Of a stretch of DNA of 64,000 nt, positions 38,622 through 48,229 are shown one piece after another. Made by a program: the position numbers and the translations under genes. The DNA is from Sphingomonadales bacterium (GTDB taxonomy: Bacteria > Pseudomonadota > Alphaproteobacteria > Sphingomonadales > Sphingomonadaceae). Every line of letters starts with the position of its first letter. The stretch's first letter is position 1. The stretch is from the NCBI GenBank assembly GCA_016721875.1, contig JADKHG010000014.1:62001-126000 (forward strand). Direction: 5' to 3'. The notes under the pieces were generated by a model. The model did not search any database and was not told where the DNA came from. It saw only the letters and a list, made by a program, of their open reading frames with translations.

Positions 38622-40258
38622 TCAATTCACACGGCAACTCATCAACCAAGTGTCGATGAGCCAATCTTCACCGGCTAGGCGGCAGATGATCGTTGAAATC
38701 ATGCCATTGTCGCCGAAAACATCTTCCAGTCTGATTTGCATGGTGAAAACAGCAGGGTCGCTGATCAATGCATCAACGTCTGTCTCGCTATAGCGGCGCG
38801 TTGTCAGGTTGAACTGATTGGATTTGTTTATCAGCTGGGCAATGCGCGCACGCCCGCTTTCGTCAAAGGCCGCAAAGCTGATCCGCATTTCCAGCGAGCG
38901 CAGATAATCATCGATCGAGCCGATATTGGCCTGCAGCGCCACACGCTTTGCATTGTCACTGTAAAATTGCGCGCGTTTGCGGTCTTCATCGGCAAAGCCG
39001 ACCGCTTGAAATAACCCGCGGCGGCTATGGTTCTGACATAAAATGCCGGATCTTTCGGGCAACTCCGGCACAGCCACTTGCGGAAGACGTTGCCGTACCA
39101 GCGCGCGTTCGGCCGGATTGTCATCGACAAATACCAGCGCATCCAAGCAAATGTTTAGCGCCTTGGCAATGGCTTCCAGATTGCTTGCCTTGTCATTCCA
39201 ATTGGCCTGGAAAACGGCGATATGCTCCTCGCGCAGCAGCATGTCGGGATGTTCGCGAAACACCTGACGCGCAATTTCGTCTGTGTTTTTTGACGATACC
39301 GCCAGAACCACGCCGCGCTCGCGAAGGGCGAGGGCATAGCTTTGCAGCGCGAGATGCGCTTCTCCGGTCGCGTCGCCCTGTGCAATGTTGATCCCGGCCA
39401 TTCCGTCATCGCCGATCACGCCAGCCCACACTGTATTGTCCAGATCCAGAACCAGCGCCTTTGCGGCTTTTTCCGCGCATTGCGGCGATCAGCCAGCCAC
39501 AAATGGTCGGCAAAATAGGGGATCAGCGCATGGGCGACGGGCTGTTTAGCCATGTTCCATGCGATAGGATCATGCCAATTCGCCAGACCGACGGTGTCAG
39601 CCATTCCGGCAACATCCAGCATAGCACTACTGCTTTGATGGCATCGCTCTAAAAGGATGCGATTGAACGCTGCGATCTGGCTCCGTTCCGATCCGGCCAA
39701 CACGGCATCGAAGCCGCCCAGCAGCGTTTCGGCAGGCGGCGCGATTGTGTGCACAATGATGGCAGCGCCGCTTTGGGCAACGCCTGCGCGCATCGATTCA
39801 ACCATGGCAAGTGCGCGCTCAACCGCCTGAGCAGCGGCACCCTCGTCGCCGGGCGGTGTTGAAAGTGCAAAAGCATGTGCGTCAAGCGCCAGCAATATGG
39901 CGTCGCAACCGGCTGTGTTCACGGCTGAGTCTGGGTCCAGCGCCGCCTGCATGAACTGACCATAATCTGCTGTGATGCATTCGATTGCCAACCCATAACG
40001 CAAGCCTGTGCCGCATATGGCCGGAGTCAGGAAATCGGTGGTTGCGTTGGAAATGATCCCCAGTTTGAAGGGTTGCAATGCAGCGGCTTTATCCACCAAT
40101 TTGCCGAGGCGAAGCAGTTGGTTGGCATTTAGCGCATGGCCAGCGAGCGCGCGAAGTTCGTCCGTGACATCGCCAGACGCTGCCCGGATCGCTTTCACAC
40201 GGTCGCTGAAATTTTCTGGGGCCGGCAACAACCAGGCTAATGGAGCATAAAGGTGCAT
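38622..40258 (-). CDS. FkbH-like HAD-family protein, frameshifted and C-terminally short
   Basis: FkbH-type enzymes take a glyceryl unit from 1,3-bisphosphoglycerate, remove phosphate and load it on an ACP. The N-terminal part has an SGNH-hydrolase-like region (about residues 40-250). After one lost A near 39465 the HAD domain reads KALVLDLDNTVWAGVIGDDG, with the DxDxT nucleophile, VLAVSSKNTDEIARQVF, and LDALVFVDDNPAERALV. Two compensating indels near 39050 and 39010 hide the conserved DPAFYVRTIAAAGYF segment. The frame ends at LIDTWLMSCRVN, about 80 residues before family members usually end, so the GNAT-like tail is missing. An alternative start exists at 40322 in another frame (MKFWTKQFPADNG). 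It is divergent from the E2-like gene. Confidence 0.82.
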
Positions 40259-40385
40259 AGACTCGCTTCAAGATTTGCGCTGAGCCGTTATCGGCTGGAA
40301 ATTGTTTTGTCCAGAATTTCACGCCACTATCGGCGGTTGCGTCGATATGAACGCACAGCTATGCGAAGCGCCGACCGTTTGATCA

Positions 40386-41536
40386 GTGCAACCGGACAAC
40401 CGAAGTGAAGTGGAACCAACCGTGGCAGTGGCGATACGGATAGAAGCGATGATGGGGGCAAACATAGCCCGTGTTGCCCGCTGCGCCGTTGGCCAGCGGC
40501 ACCATCGTGGAAGCAGGGCAGCTCCTTTTCGAGGTGGAGAACCACAAAGTTGTGCAGGAAGTGAAAGCCCGTAGCAGGCATATTTGTGCACGAACGGCAC
40601 GGGGATTTTGTCTATCTCGATGCACCTGTCGCATTTGTTGCAAGCGACAAAGAACAAACCACTGACCTGTTGGACGAAGCACGGCGCGGCAAGGCAGCGG
40701 CAGATGCTGACTGGTCCTTGGTGGTCGGAGCCTGCCCGATCGGACTGCCTGATGCCGGATGCCCCGTCAGCATCGCAAAGGCAACAGAAATTGCCGTGCT
40801 GGGCAATGGTGCTGGGCAAAGCCTGCAGGCAACTTTGGGGGCTGCCATCGGGCCCATTTGGCGGAGCGAAGCCACTGCCAATTTCTTTCAGGACAAGATC
40901 ACAGATTTGCTTGTCTACGAATCCTCGCGGTTGCTCACGACAAAGAAGTTCCGCATTCTCAACAGCTATTTTGAGGATGGCCGGGTGTGTGCGCATGACC
41001 ATGTCTCTCCGGGCGTCAGTTTTGATGAGGGCGGCCGGCTGACACTTTATGCCATTTCCAATGCCGACACATTGACGCTCCCCGAAACGCAGGACCAACT
41101 GGTCGATGGTCTGATGCGCTATGTTGGACGAAGGCTTGCGCTGAAAGAGGTTTCGACGGCGACTTTCACAATCTCTGACGTGACAACCACCGATCTGAAT
41201 TTGAGTGTCCCGCTGCTGCCGCGCGGGCAGAGCATCATCATCGTGGCAATCCGTGATCCAGCGCAGGGCTATATGCTGAGCATCAGCTACGACCACCGGA
41301 TAACCGAGGGGTTGACCGTCGCCGCCTTCGCGCAGGAGTTGATCAAGCGCCTGCGTTCCTACTCAGTGTCGCCTGTGGCGAATGGCGATGATGCGGCCGA
41401 GGCACCGGCAATCTGTGCCTATTGCGAAACGCGGCGTTGAAACTGAAATTACCGATTTTCGCCGGCGCGGCCTGCTGAAGATCGTCGACGAACGTGGTGA
41501 GGAAGTCCTCTGCTCGCCACCTGTTGGAGTTGGTGA
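40386..41536 (+). CDS. Lipoyl-domain plus 2-oxoacid dehydrogenase E2-like acyltransferase, frameshifted
   Basis: Probable start GTG at 40386, uncertain. The N-terminal part forms a lipoyl/biotinyl-type domain: PLASGTIVEAGQLLFEVENH with K in ENHKVVQEV as the expected lipoylation lysine, then, after adding one C near 40568, KAPVAGIFVHERHGD. The acyltransferase domain follows (TKKFRILNSYFEDGRVCAHD, ISDVTTTDLNL) and ends with YMLSISYDHRITEGLTVA, the catalytic His-Asp motif of E2 chains being DHRxxxG. Past the apparent stop at 41440, the adjacent frame continues CAYCETRRVETEITDF ... GEEVLCS, which looks like a zinc ribbon, and a TGA at 41534-41536 overlaps the next ATG. No E1 or E3 genes are nearby, so this is a stand-alone acyltransferase. 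Confidence 0.65.
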
Positions 41537-41538
41537 TG
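41534..41538 (+). promoter_or_regulatory. TGATG stop-start overlap coupling E2-like and phosphopantetheinyl transferase genes
   Basis: TGATG, in which TGA is the stop of the frame that carries the zinc-ribbon-like tail of the upstream protein and ATG starts the next gene. The overlap is the main reason for placing the upstream gene end at 41536 rather than at the apparent stop at 41440, and for choosing MEERLLAYLSKIL as the start of the downstream protein. Confidence 0.5.
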
Positions 41539-42150
41539 GAAGAGCGGCTGTTGGCCTATCTGTCAAAAATTTTGGGTGAGCCGGTCGCGGCCGGGGCGCA
41601 AGTTGCGCTCAGCTCAACGCAGCGTGTGCAGCTGGTTTCGTGGCTGAACAGCAATGGCATTGCAACCGATATCAACCGGTTCAAATCAAACCTGATCCGC
41701 ATCGATCAGATATTGGCTGGAACGGAATCGCCTGCCGTTTCGGCCGCCCCCGCAGCTTCGCCCACAGCGCCGAAACGCACAACGCCGCCAAAGAAATATG
41801 CGGTCGCATCGGCACCGGCGCCGCTCGGCTTGGGAATCGATATCCAGCCGCGTTCAAAGATGCCCGAAACCTCCGACTTCAGGGCCGACGCTTTTTACAA
41901 ACGCAATTTCACAGGCCACGAACTCGCGCATTGCATTGAAAAAGCCGATCCGCTCGAATCGCTTGCGGGCATCTGGGCGGCGAAAGAGGCGATATTGAAG
42001 GCAGGTGCCGCGACCCAATCCGACACCGGCGAACTTGCTGGCATCGAAGTCATCCACGACGCATCTGGAGCGCCTGCATTTCCGGGCTGCCTGCTATCGA
42101 TCAGTCATGAGGCCGGTCTGGCGGTGGCAGTATGTATACGCTGCGGCTGA
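41536..42150 (+). CDS. ACP-like domain fused to 4'-phosphopantetheinyl transferase
   Basis: 204 residues from the ATG at 41536. Residues 1-60 (MEERLLAYLSKILGEPVAAG, ALSSTQRVQLVSWLNSNGI) have the length and helix pattern of a carrier protein, with SST where the DSL serine would be. An alanine/proline linker (about 61-95) leads to an AcpS-type phosphopantetheinyl transferase: LGLGIDIQPRSKMPE with the metal-binding Asp, FYKRNFTGHELAHCIEKAD, and IWAAKEAILKAG with the conserved W/F-xxKEA(I/L)xK motif. It would activate the cluster ACP and perhaps its own N-terminal domain. It is convergent with the epimerase gene. The fusion is not one I know. Confidence 0.75.
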   Translation: MEERLLAYLSKILGEPVAAGAQVALSSTQRVQLVSWLNSNGIATDINRFKSNLIRIDQILAGTESPAVSAAPAASPTAPKRTTPPKKYAVASAPAPLGLGIDIQPRSKMPETSDFRADAFYKRNFTGHELAHCIEKADPLESLAGIWAAKEAILKAGAATQSDTGELAGIEVIHDASGAPAFPGCLLSISHEAGLAVAVCIRCG

Positions 42151-42165
42151 ACCTAGGATCAGAAC

Positions 42166-43154
42166 CTAATTTTCGATCGCGCCTAGAAACGCATCCTTGT
42201 CTTCCAGCGCGGAGCGCAATGTGCCCCAGAAATCCTGGTTGAAGCTGAGGCCCAGTTCGCTGCGGATTTTTTCGTTGGAAACATCAAATTCCATGATGTC
42301 GCCGATCAGCGGGTCCCCATGTTCGACGGACAGATTGCCTTCAGGATCGAGATTTCAAGCATGCCCTTGGCAAGATCGTTGATTGTCACGCGAATGCCCG
42401 ATGCCGCATTATAGGCTTGACCTGTCGCGGCCGGGTTGGTCGCAGCGGCAAGATTGGCGGCGACCAGATCCTTTACATAGGTGAAGCTGCGCACCTGCTC
42501 GCCATGCCCGAACACCACCGGGTTCTTGCCTTCGGTAATCCGGCGCAGGAAGATCGAAACTACGCCGCCAAATTCGTTCGATTCCTGCCGCGGTCCATAA
42601 ACATGGAAATAGCGCAGGATGGTCGTGTCGAGACCATAGAGTTTGTGGAACACATCGACATAGCGTTCACCCGCCAGTTTTGAGACGCCATAATAGGATA
42701 CCGGTTCGAACGGATGGCTTTCTGTGGTGGGGAATATCTGCGGCTCACCATAGACCGAGCCGGTCGAGGCTTGGACGAACTTGCGAACGCCCGCATCCAT
42801 GGCATGGCGCAACAGGTTCAGCGCACCACCGGCATTCACTTCCAGATCGCGCTCGGGCTTGTCGAGGCAGATATTCTTTTTCGATGCGGCATTGTGAAAG
42901 ACCGTGTCGACGCCCTTGAACAGCGCCTTCATCTCCTCATCGGTGTCGCAAATATCCTTGTGCGCGAAGGTGAAATTGTTGCGGCCTTTGAACAGGTCGA
43001 CATTGCCACGCTTGCCTGCGGACAGATCGTCCATGCACACCACATCGGCCCCGACCTTTACCAACTCCTCACACAGATGCGAGCCGATGAAACCGGCGCC
43101 GCAAGTAACAATGACCTTGCGTCCGGCAAGCGTATTGAAGAGCTCCTGAGTCAT
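42166..43154 (-). CDS. NAD-dependent epimerase/dehydratase (nucleotide-sugar), frameshifted
   Basis: Extended SDR of about 329 residues. CGAGFIGSHLCEELVKVGAD near residue 18 is the NAD-binding motif, SVYGEP near 133 and YYGVSKLAGERYVD near 150 supply catalytic Ser/Thr, Tyr and Lys, and RYFHVYGPRQ near 180 is typical of UDP-glucose/UDP-N-acetylglucosamine 4-epimerases. Near 42345 the frame shifts; the remainder reads DPEGNLSVEHGDPLIGDIME and ends EDKDAFLGAIEN at TAG 42166-42168. It probably prepares a UDP-sugar for the repeat unit. It is transcribed towards the phosphopantetheinyl transferase gene. Confidence 0.85.
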
Positions 43155-43260
43155 GGATGTCCTTGGGATTTGGAATTGAGATATTCGCCGCGCCTTTGCG
43201 GCATCAGAACAGCAAGGTCAACCGGCTTGCATGGCGCACGATGCGGCTTAAAGGAGCGGC

Positions 43261-44448
43261 ATGACCGAAAATGGCAAAGCTTCACTGCTGGTTCTGGACG
43301 CCTCCTATACGCTGGAGATGATCAAGGAACGGGGCATGGAAAATTCCGTCACCTGTCGCGATCTTTCCGGCAAGCCCGTGTGGCACGATATGGGCCCGCG
43401 CCACACATTTATCGAGGGCAAAGTCGGCCGTTTCAGCTGGTTGTCCTTCCTGTTCCCGGTCAACTTCCTGATCGGCCAGATCGGTTTGTTCCTGTCACTA
43501 TGGGCATTGATCAAGCGCGAGGATATCCGCGTAATACGGGTCGGCGATCCGCTTTATCTCGGGCTGTTCGGGCTGGCACTGAAGGCTGTGACCGGGGTTC
43601 CCATGCTGATCCGCATCAGCAAGGCAATAATGACAAGGTGCGCGAAAATACCGGGCGCGCCATGTACCCTCGCTTTTTTGCACGGCAGCGGTCGAGAAAA
43701 GGTTGAAGCGTTTTGTCCTGCCGCGGGCGGACATGATTGCCGCGCCCAATCAGGACAATGTCGATTTTGCTGTCGCAGGCGGAGCCAATCCGGAATTCAC
43801 CACCATTTTCCGCTATGGCAATTTGCTGGCGCCAGAACATTTGCAGTTGCCGGCAGAGCGGGGCACGGACCAAGCTCTGTTCGAACGACTGGGGATTGAA
43901 CCGGGCAAATTCCTACTATGCATCGGACGGCTGGAGCCAGTCAAATTCCCCGATGACGCAGTTCGAATCCTGTCGGCGGCGATCAAAGCCGGGCATGATG
44001 TAAAGCTTTCTTCGCTGGCGATGGAGACATGCGTGCGGATCTGCTGGCGTTGGGCAAGGAACTGGGCGTTGGCGACCGTATTGTTTTCGGTGGCAACCAG
44101 AACCAAAAATCGCTGTCGCAGCTGAACGCCCACACAGCCTGCGTCATTTCACCGTTAACCGGTCGAGCCTTGTCGGAGGCTGCATTGGGAGGCGCACCAA
44201 TCGCCGCCTATGATCTCGACTGGCAAAGCGATCTGGTCGAAACCGGCAGGACCGGCGAGTTAGTGCTGTTCCGCGATGTTGATGCCTTTGGTGCGGCGGT
44301 TTGCCGTTTGCTGACTGACAAGGATTATGCGCGGAAAATGGGGATGGGGGCACGCGAACGGGCGCGCGAAATGCTTGATCCGGAGGTTGTGGATGCACAT
44401 GAGCGGGCGGAATATGCCAAGCTAATGGCACGATTTGCGGTCCGCTAA
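43261..44448 (+). CDS. Glycosyltransferase family 4, frameshifted
   Basis: About 390 residues if repaired, with a GGAG site before the ATG at 43261. The N-terminal Rossmann domain contains LPRADMIAAPNQDNVDFAV, and the C-terminal domain LLCIGRLEPVKFPDDAVRIL and DRIVFGGNQNQKSLSQLNAH, with CVISPLTGRALSEAALGGAPI corresponding to the donor-binding E-x7-E region of GT4 enzymes. Breaks lie near 43622, 43690 and 44010. It is soluble or peripherally membrane bound through an internal hydrophobic stretch (NFLIGQIGLFLSLWAL). The sugar specificity is unknown. It converges with the next glycosyltransferase gene at 44448/44452. Confidence 0.75.
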
Positions 44449-44451
44449 GGA

Positions 44452-45579
44452 TCAGTTCTCCGCACCGGCCCGCTTGTAAAGCGCCATATAGGCATCGAGC
44501 ATGGCGTCTGCGCTGTGATGCGAGCGGACATGGGCGGCCTGCTGCGTGGCGATTCCCTGCCGTTCGGCGGGGTCGTGTAACAGCCGTGCGGCCTCCGCTC
44601 CGACGCGAAGCGGATCTGGGTCGGACCATATCCAGTCAGCATTGCCGTCGGCATAGTCGGCTGTTGCCTGCAAGGCGATAACCGGAACGCCCGCCGCTGC
44701 GGCCTCCAGTCCGGCAATGCCGGTGATCGGGCCGACATTCATGCTGACATAGACATCGATCACCGCCGCCGCGACCCACGGCCTAACCGCAAGCCCAGGC
44801 AAATGCAGCCGTTCCCCCAAGCCCAGCCGATTGCCTTCCTGACGGACAGCCTCTGCCATCGGGCCGTCACCAGCCATCAGGAAATGCACGTTCGGACCCA
44901 GCAGCCGCGATGCTTCGGCAAAAACGGCGACTGTCGCGAAGGGATTGCGTTCAGCCCGCAACCGACCGACCGTGCCGATAACCGGCGCTCCATCGGGAAT
45001 TCCTGCATCGCGCCGATAAGCCAGCCGCTCCGCCTCGCTACTATCGGGTTGGTCGATGGCAATACCGTTGGGAATGATCGCCAGCGGCAGCAATGGGTGC
45101 GTGCGGGCAAAGTTGGACCAATAATCATCTTTCGGCCATCAAGGCATAGCCATCACGCCGAGCCGCTTGGATCGCGGCCAAAGTCCTTTGCCAGGGGCGG
45201 ATGGGCATTCCCACTCCGTGGAAGGTTTCGATGATTTTCGGCTTGGTACCCCCACCACGGCGCAAGCGCAGCGCGCTACCCAGCAGCGCACCGTAAGTCA
45301 TGTGGCAATGGACGACATCCTGTCCCGCTAGCCAATGCCAGTTGCGCAACATCCAGGGCAGCATCGCGCGATAGGCGGCCCATTTATTGCTGCCCAACGG
45401 GCAGACGAAGTGCAGTTTGACGCGCGGATCAACCTGATCCTGCAACAGCGCCGGATCGACTGCGATTGCCGACACAATGCTGACGTCATGCCCACGGCGG
45501 ACCGACAGATTGGCGAGGTCCACCAATACTTTTCGGCTCCCCCCTTGGTCAGCGCGGGGTTGAGATGCGTGATTTTCAT
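44452..45579 (-). CDS. Glycosyltransferase family 4, frameshifted
   Basis: The start at 45579 gives MKITHLNPALTKGGAEKVLV, a classic GT4 N-terminus once the A-run near 45533 is corrected (one A missing). VVHCHMTYGALLGSALRLR and ETFHGVGMPIRPWQRT follow. A second indel, an extra A near 45137, separates DGYALMAE from DDYWSNFARTHPLLPLAIIP. The C-terminal half has VIGTVGRLRAERNPF, HFLMAGDGPM and SMNVGPITGIAGLEAAAAGV, the donor-binding motif. Intact length is about 374 residues. It probably adds one sugar of the repeat unit. Confidence 0.8.
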
Positions 45580-45599
45580 GGGCGAAAGCGACGCGCTGG

Positions 45600-46397
45600 T
45601 CAGGCGGATTCGCCCAAAATCGCAGTCAATATCTGTTCGCAAACCGCCATAGCGGTAACGCCTGCTTCGACACCGGGAATGCCGGGGCCATGCTCACCGT
45701 TGCACGATGCCAGGAATGCCTGCAATTCCAACTGTAATGCTTCGCGCGGAACAACTCGATCTTTTCCTCGACCGCGGAAATCCGGTAGGGTTCGCCGGGA
45801 CGCTGCTCGACCTCTGACTGGCGGCTGCTGAGGGTGATTTCCTTGCGCAGCAGTTCGCAATCGACGAACATGTCCTTGCAAGATCAATGTCATGGATCAT
45901 CAGGTCAGTGACGACATCGACATCGGTAATCCGCGCCGAAATCTTGTTGGTGCGGACAAAATCGACGCTGACGACCTGTTCTGACCGATCAAGCAGGCGC
46001 TTCATCTGTTCAACCGCAGGGTTGAAACGTCGATCAGGCCGACCTGCAGGTTAAGGCCATGTTCCTTCGCCATTTTTGCAATCGCGACGGAGCTGTCGAG
46101 TTTCTCGGTAATCGGCTTTTCAACAAAGATGTTTTTCACATGCTTGGCCGCCAGTGCGATATAGTCGGCATGGGTCGTTGTCGGGCTGGCAATGACGACT
46201 GCATCCACCCCTGCCAGTGCGGCTTCCAGATCGCTTGCCGCAGGCACGCCGGACGATGCGGATAACCGCGCGACATTGTCAGCATCCAGATCATAAATGA
46301 AGCGCAGGTCCGCCGCCGCCAGCAGCGAAAGCACGCGCAGATGGTTTTGCCCCATGCGGCCAAGGCCGATAATGCCAATCTTTACAGGCGCAGTCAT
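45600..46397 (-). CDS. Gfo/Idh/MocA oxidoreductase (WlbA/WbpB-like), frameshifted
   Basis: NAD-dependent dehydrogenase of about 266 residues, short for the family. KIGIIGLGRMGQNHLRVLS is the nucleotide-binding start, ASPTTTHADYIALAAKHVKN and FVEKPITEKLDSS carry the EKP motif with the catalytic Lys. Breaks occur near 46005, 45885 and 45745. The repaired middle reads VSVDFVRTNKISARITDVDV and VVTDLMIHDIDLA, where HDIDL holds the substrate-site Asp-His pair. Immediately followed by an N-acetyltransferase and an aminotransferase on the same strand, it should oxidise C3 of UDP-N-acetylhexosaminuronic acid. Confidence 0.8.
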
Positions 46398-46898
46398 TTA
46401 CGGTTTCTCCACGCGGTTGCCCGCCTTGTCGACATAGCCGACATGGCGCGCCGGATTGCCCATCACCAGTGAATAGGGTTCGACATCCTTCGTCACCACT
46501 GAACCGGCCGCGACCATAGCAAATTCGCCGATGGTGATGCCGCAGACAATGGTTGCATTAGCGCCAATGCTCGCTCCGCTCTGCACATGCGTCGGTGTCA
46601 CGGACCAGTCCGGATTGTTCGCGCGCGGAACCTTGTCATTGGTGAAGCAGGCATTGGGGCCGACAAACACCTCATCGCCGATGGTCACACCATTATAGAT
46701 CGATACCGAGTTCTGTATCTTGCAAGCGTTGCCGATGGTGACGGCATGATCGATATAGACGTCCTTCGACAGGATGCATCCGCTGCCGATTTTGGCATTT
46801 TCTCGAATCTGGACGTTGATCCAGATGCGGCTGCCGGAACCGATTGCGGCGCGCGGATCGACGGTGGCCGTGGGGTGGATGATGACATCGTCCGCCAT
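46398..46898 (-). CDS. UDP-3-amino-sugar N-acetyltransferase (WlbB/WbpD-like)
   Basis: 166 residues of left-handed beta-helix. It begins VIIHPTATVDPRAAIGSGSR with hexapeptides throughout and contains GPNACFTNDKVPRANN and VQSGASIGANATIVCGITIG, hallmarks of WbpD/WlbB enzymes. It acetylates the 3-amino group of UDP-2-acetamido-3-amino-2,3-dideoxy-uronic acid. The gene abuts the dehydrogenase gene with no gap and is 2 nt from the aminotransferase gene, so the three-step set is one operon. The frame is intact. Confidence 0.9.
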   Translation of the reverse strand: MADDVIIHPTATVDPRAAIGSGSRIWINVQIRENAKIGSGCILSKDVYIDHAVTIGNACKIQNSVSIYNGVTIGDEVFVGPNACFTNDKVPRANNPDWSVTPTHVQSGASIGANATIVCGITIGEFAMVAAGSVVTKDVEPYSLVMGNPARHVGYVDKAGNRVEKP

Positions 46899-46900
46899 GA

Positions 46901-48073
46901 TCAGGCCTTCATGGCAGCGACGATTTCGACAATCTGCTCATCCGCAAGATAGGGATGCATCGGCAGGCTGAAGACACGCGATGTAAGGTCTTCCGACACC
47001 GCAAAGTCGCCGGTCTGATAGCCCAGATTGGCAAAGGCTTTCTGCTGATGAAGCGCCTTTGGATAGTAGATCATCGTCGGAATACCTGCGGCATTCAGCC
47101 GCTGCTGAAACTCCGTGCGGGCGACGGCATCGCGCGCAGTAACCGTATATTGCGCCCAGGCGCTGATATGGTGAGCGGGAATTGCTGGCGCGACGACGTC
47201 AATCCCTTCGCTTGCCAGCGCTTCTGCATAGCCAGCCGCAACCCGCTGGCGATTGTCCATTTCGTCATCAAAAATATCGAGCTTCTTTTGCAGTACTGCA
47301 GCTTGCACTGCATCTAACCGCCCGGTGATCCCCATGCGGACATTTTCATATTTGTCTTCGCCCTGACCGTGCACGCGGATCGAGCGGAGGATGGTGTCCA
47401 GCTCGCTGTCATTGACGAAAATCGCTCCGCCATCGCCATAGCAACCCAGCGGCTTTGCGGGGAAGAAAGATGTGCAGCCGATTTCGGCAAGCGAACCGGC
47501 ACGGGCATTGTTGGCGCTTGCGCCAAAGCTCTGCGCCGCATCTTCGATGACGAACAGTCCGTTGGCAGCGGCAATAGTGTTGATTGCGGCATAGTCGGCA
47601 GTCAAGCCAAACAGATCGACAGCGATGACACCCTTGGGCTTCAGTGCCTTAAGCTCAGCCTCGGGCAAACGCGGAAGCGGGTGGATAGAGGCGTCAGCCT
47701 TTGCCAGCGCTTCGATTGCGCGTTCAAGTGCGGCAACATCCATGTTGAAGCTGCCGGCCTCAACATCGACGAACACCGGCGTTGCGCCAACCGTGGCAAT
47801 TGCCTCTGCACTGGCCATGAACGTGAAGGGAACGGTGAATACGGCATCGCCGGGGCCAACGCCCTTTGCCATCAACGCCATCACCAGCGCGTCTGTGCCC
47901 GATGCGCAGCTGATGCAATGCTTCACGCCAACATAGTCAGCAAGCCGTTCCTCCAGCTTTGCCACTTCGGGGCCGAGAATGAACTGGCCGCTGCGCACTA
48001 CCGCAAGCATCGCCGCTTCAACTTCGGGCTGGATGCGGGCAAATTGGCTTTGCAGATCGATAAAGGGGATCAT
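46901..48073 (-). CDS. DegT/DnrJ/EryC1/StrS aminotransferase (WlbC/WbpE-like)
   Basis: 390-residue PLP-dependent sugar aminotransferase. MIPFIDLQSQFARIQPEVEA is the usual start, ASGTDALVMALMAKGVGPGD binds phosphate, EDAAQSFGASANNA includes the PLP-contacting Asp, and SFFPAKPLGCYGDGG contains the Schiff-base lysine. It transfers amino nitrogen from glutamate to the 3-keto sugar made by the WlbA-like enzyme. It is the first gene of the three-gene operon and is divergent from the WbpG-like gene across 156 nt (48074-48229) that should contain promoters for both. Confidence 0.93.
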   Translation of the reverse strand: MIPFIDLQSQFARIQPEVEAAMLAVVRSGQFILGPEVAKLEERLADYVGVKHCISCASGTDALVMALMAKGVGPGDAVFTVPFTFMASAEAIATVGATPVFVDVEAGSFNMDVAALERAIEALAKADASIHPLPRLPEAELKALKPKGVIAVDLFGLTADYAAINTIAAANGLFVIEDAAQSFGASANNARAGSLAEIGCTSFFPAKPLGCYGDGGAIFVNDSELDTILRSIRVHGQGEDKYENVRMGITGRLDAVQAAVLQKKLDIFDDEMDNRQRVAAGYAEALASEGIDVVAPAIPAHHISAWAQYTVTARDAVARTEFQQRLNAAGIPTMIYYPKALHQQKAFANLGYQTGDFAVSEDLTSRVFSLPMHPYLADEQIVEIVAAMKA

Positions 48074-48229
48074 GGGATTCCTATAACTCAGTCAGGCTTG
48101 CTGCCTGTTTGATAGAGATAGGGCCTTTGAAGCCCTTGACGCGACGGCGCCGATAGCAGCTTGGCCACGCGCGTTCAATGGTGTAGGGGCGGCGCGCCCG
48201 AAGAGGCCCCTATTTGAGGAAAAACAGGA

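Noticed and set aside
39416..40258. Independent SGNH hydrolase gene
   Set aside because: It is the N-terminal part of the FkbH-like protein; one A restores continuity with the HAD domain.
40386..41440. Part of a pyruvate dehydrogenase operon
   Set aside because: No E1 or E3 gene nearby and the catalytic part is embedded in a carrier-protein module.
42714..43706. Plus-strand frame of 330 codons across the epimerase and glycosyltransferase genes
   Set aside because: Mostly antisense to the epimerase; only its last 30 codons are real, being a displaced part of the GT4 gene.
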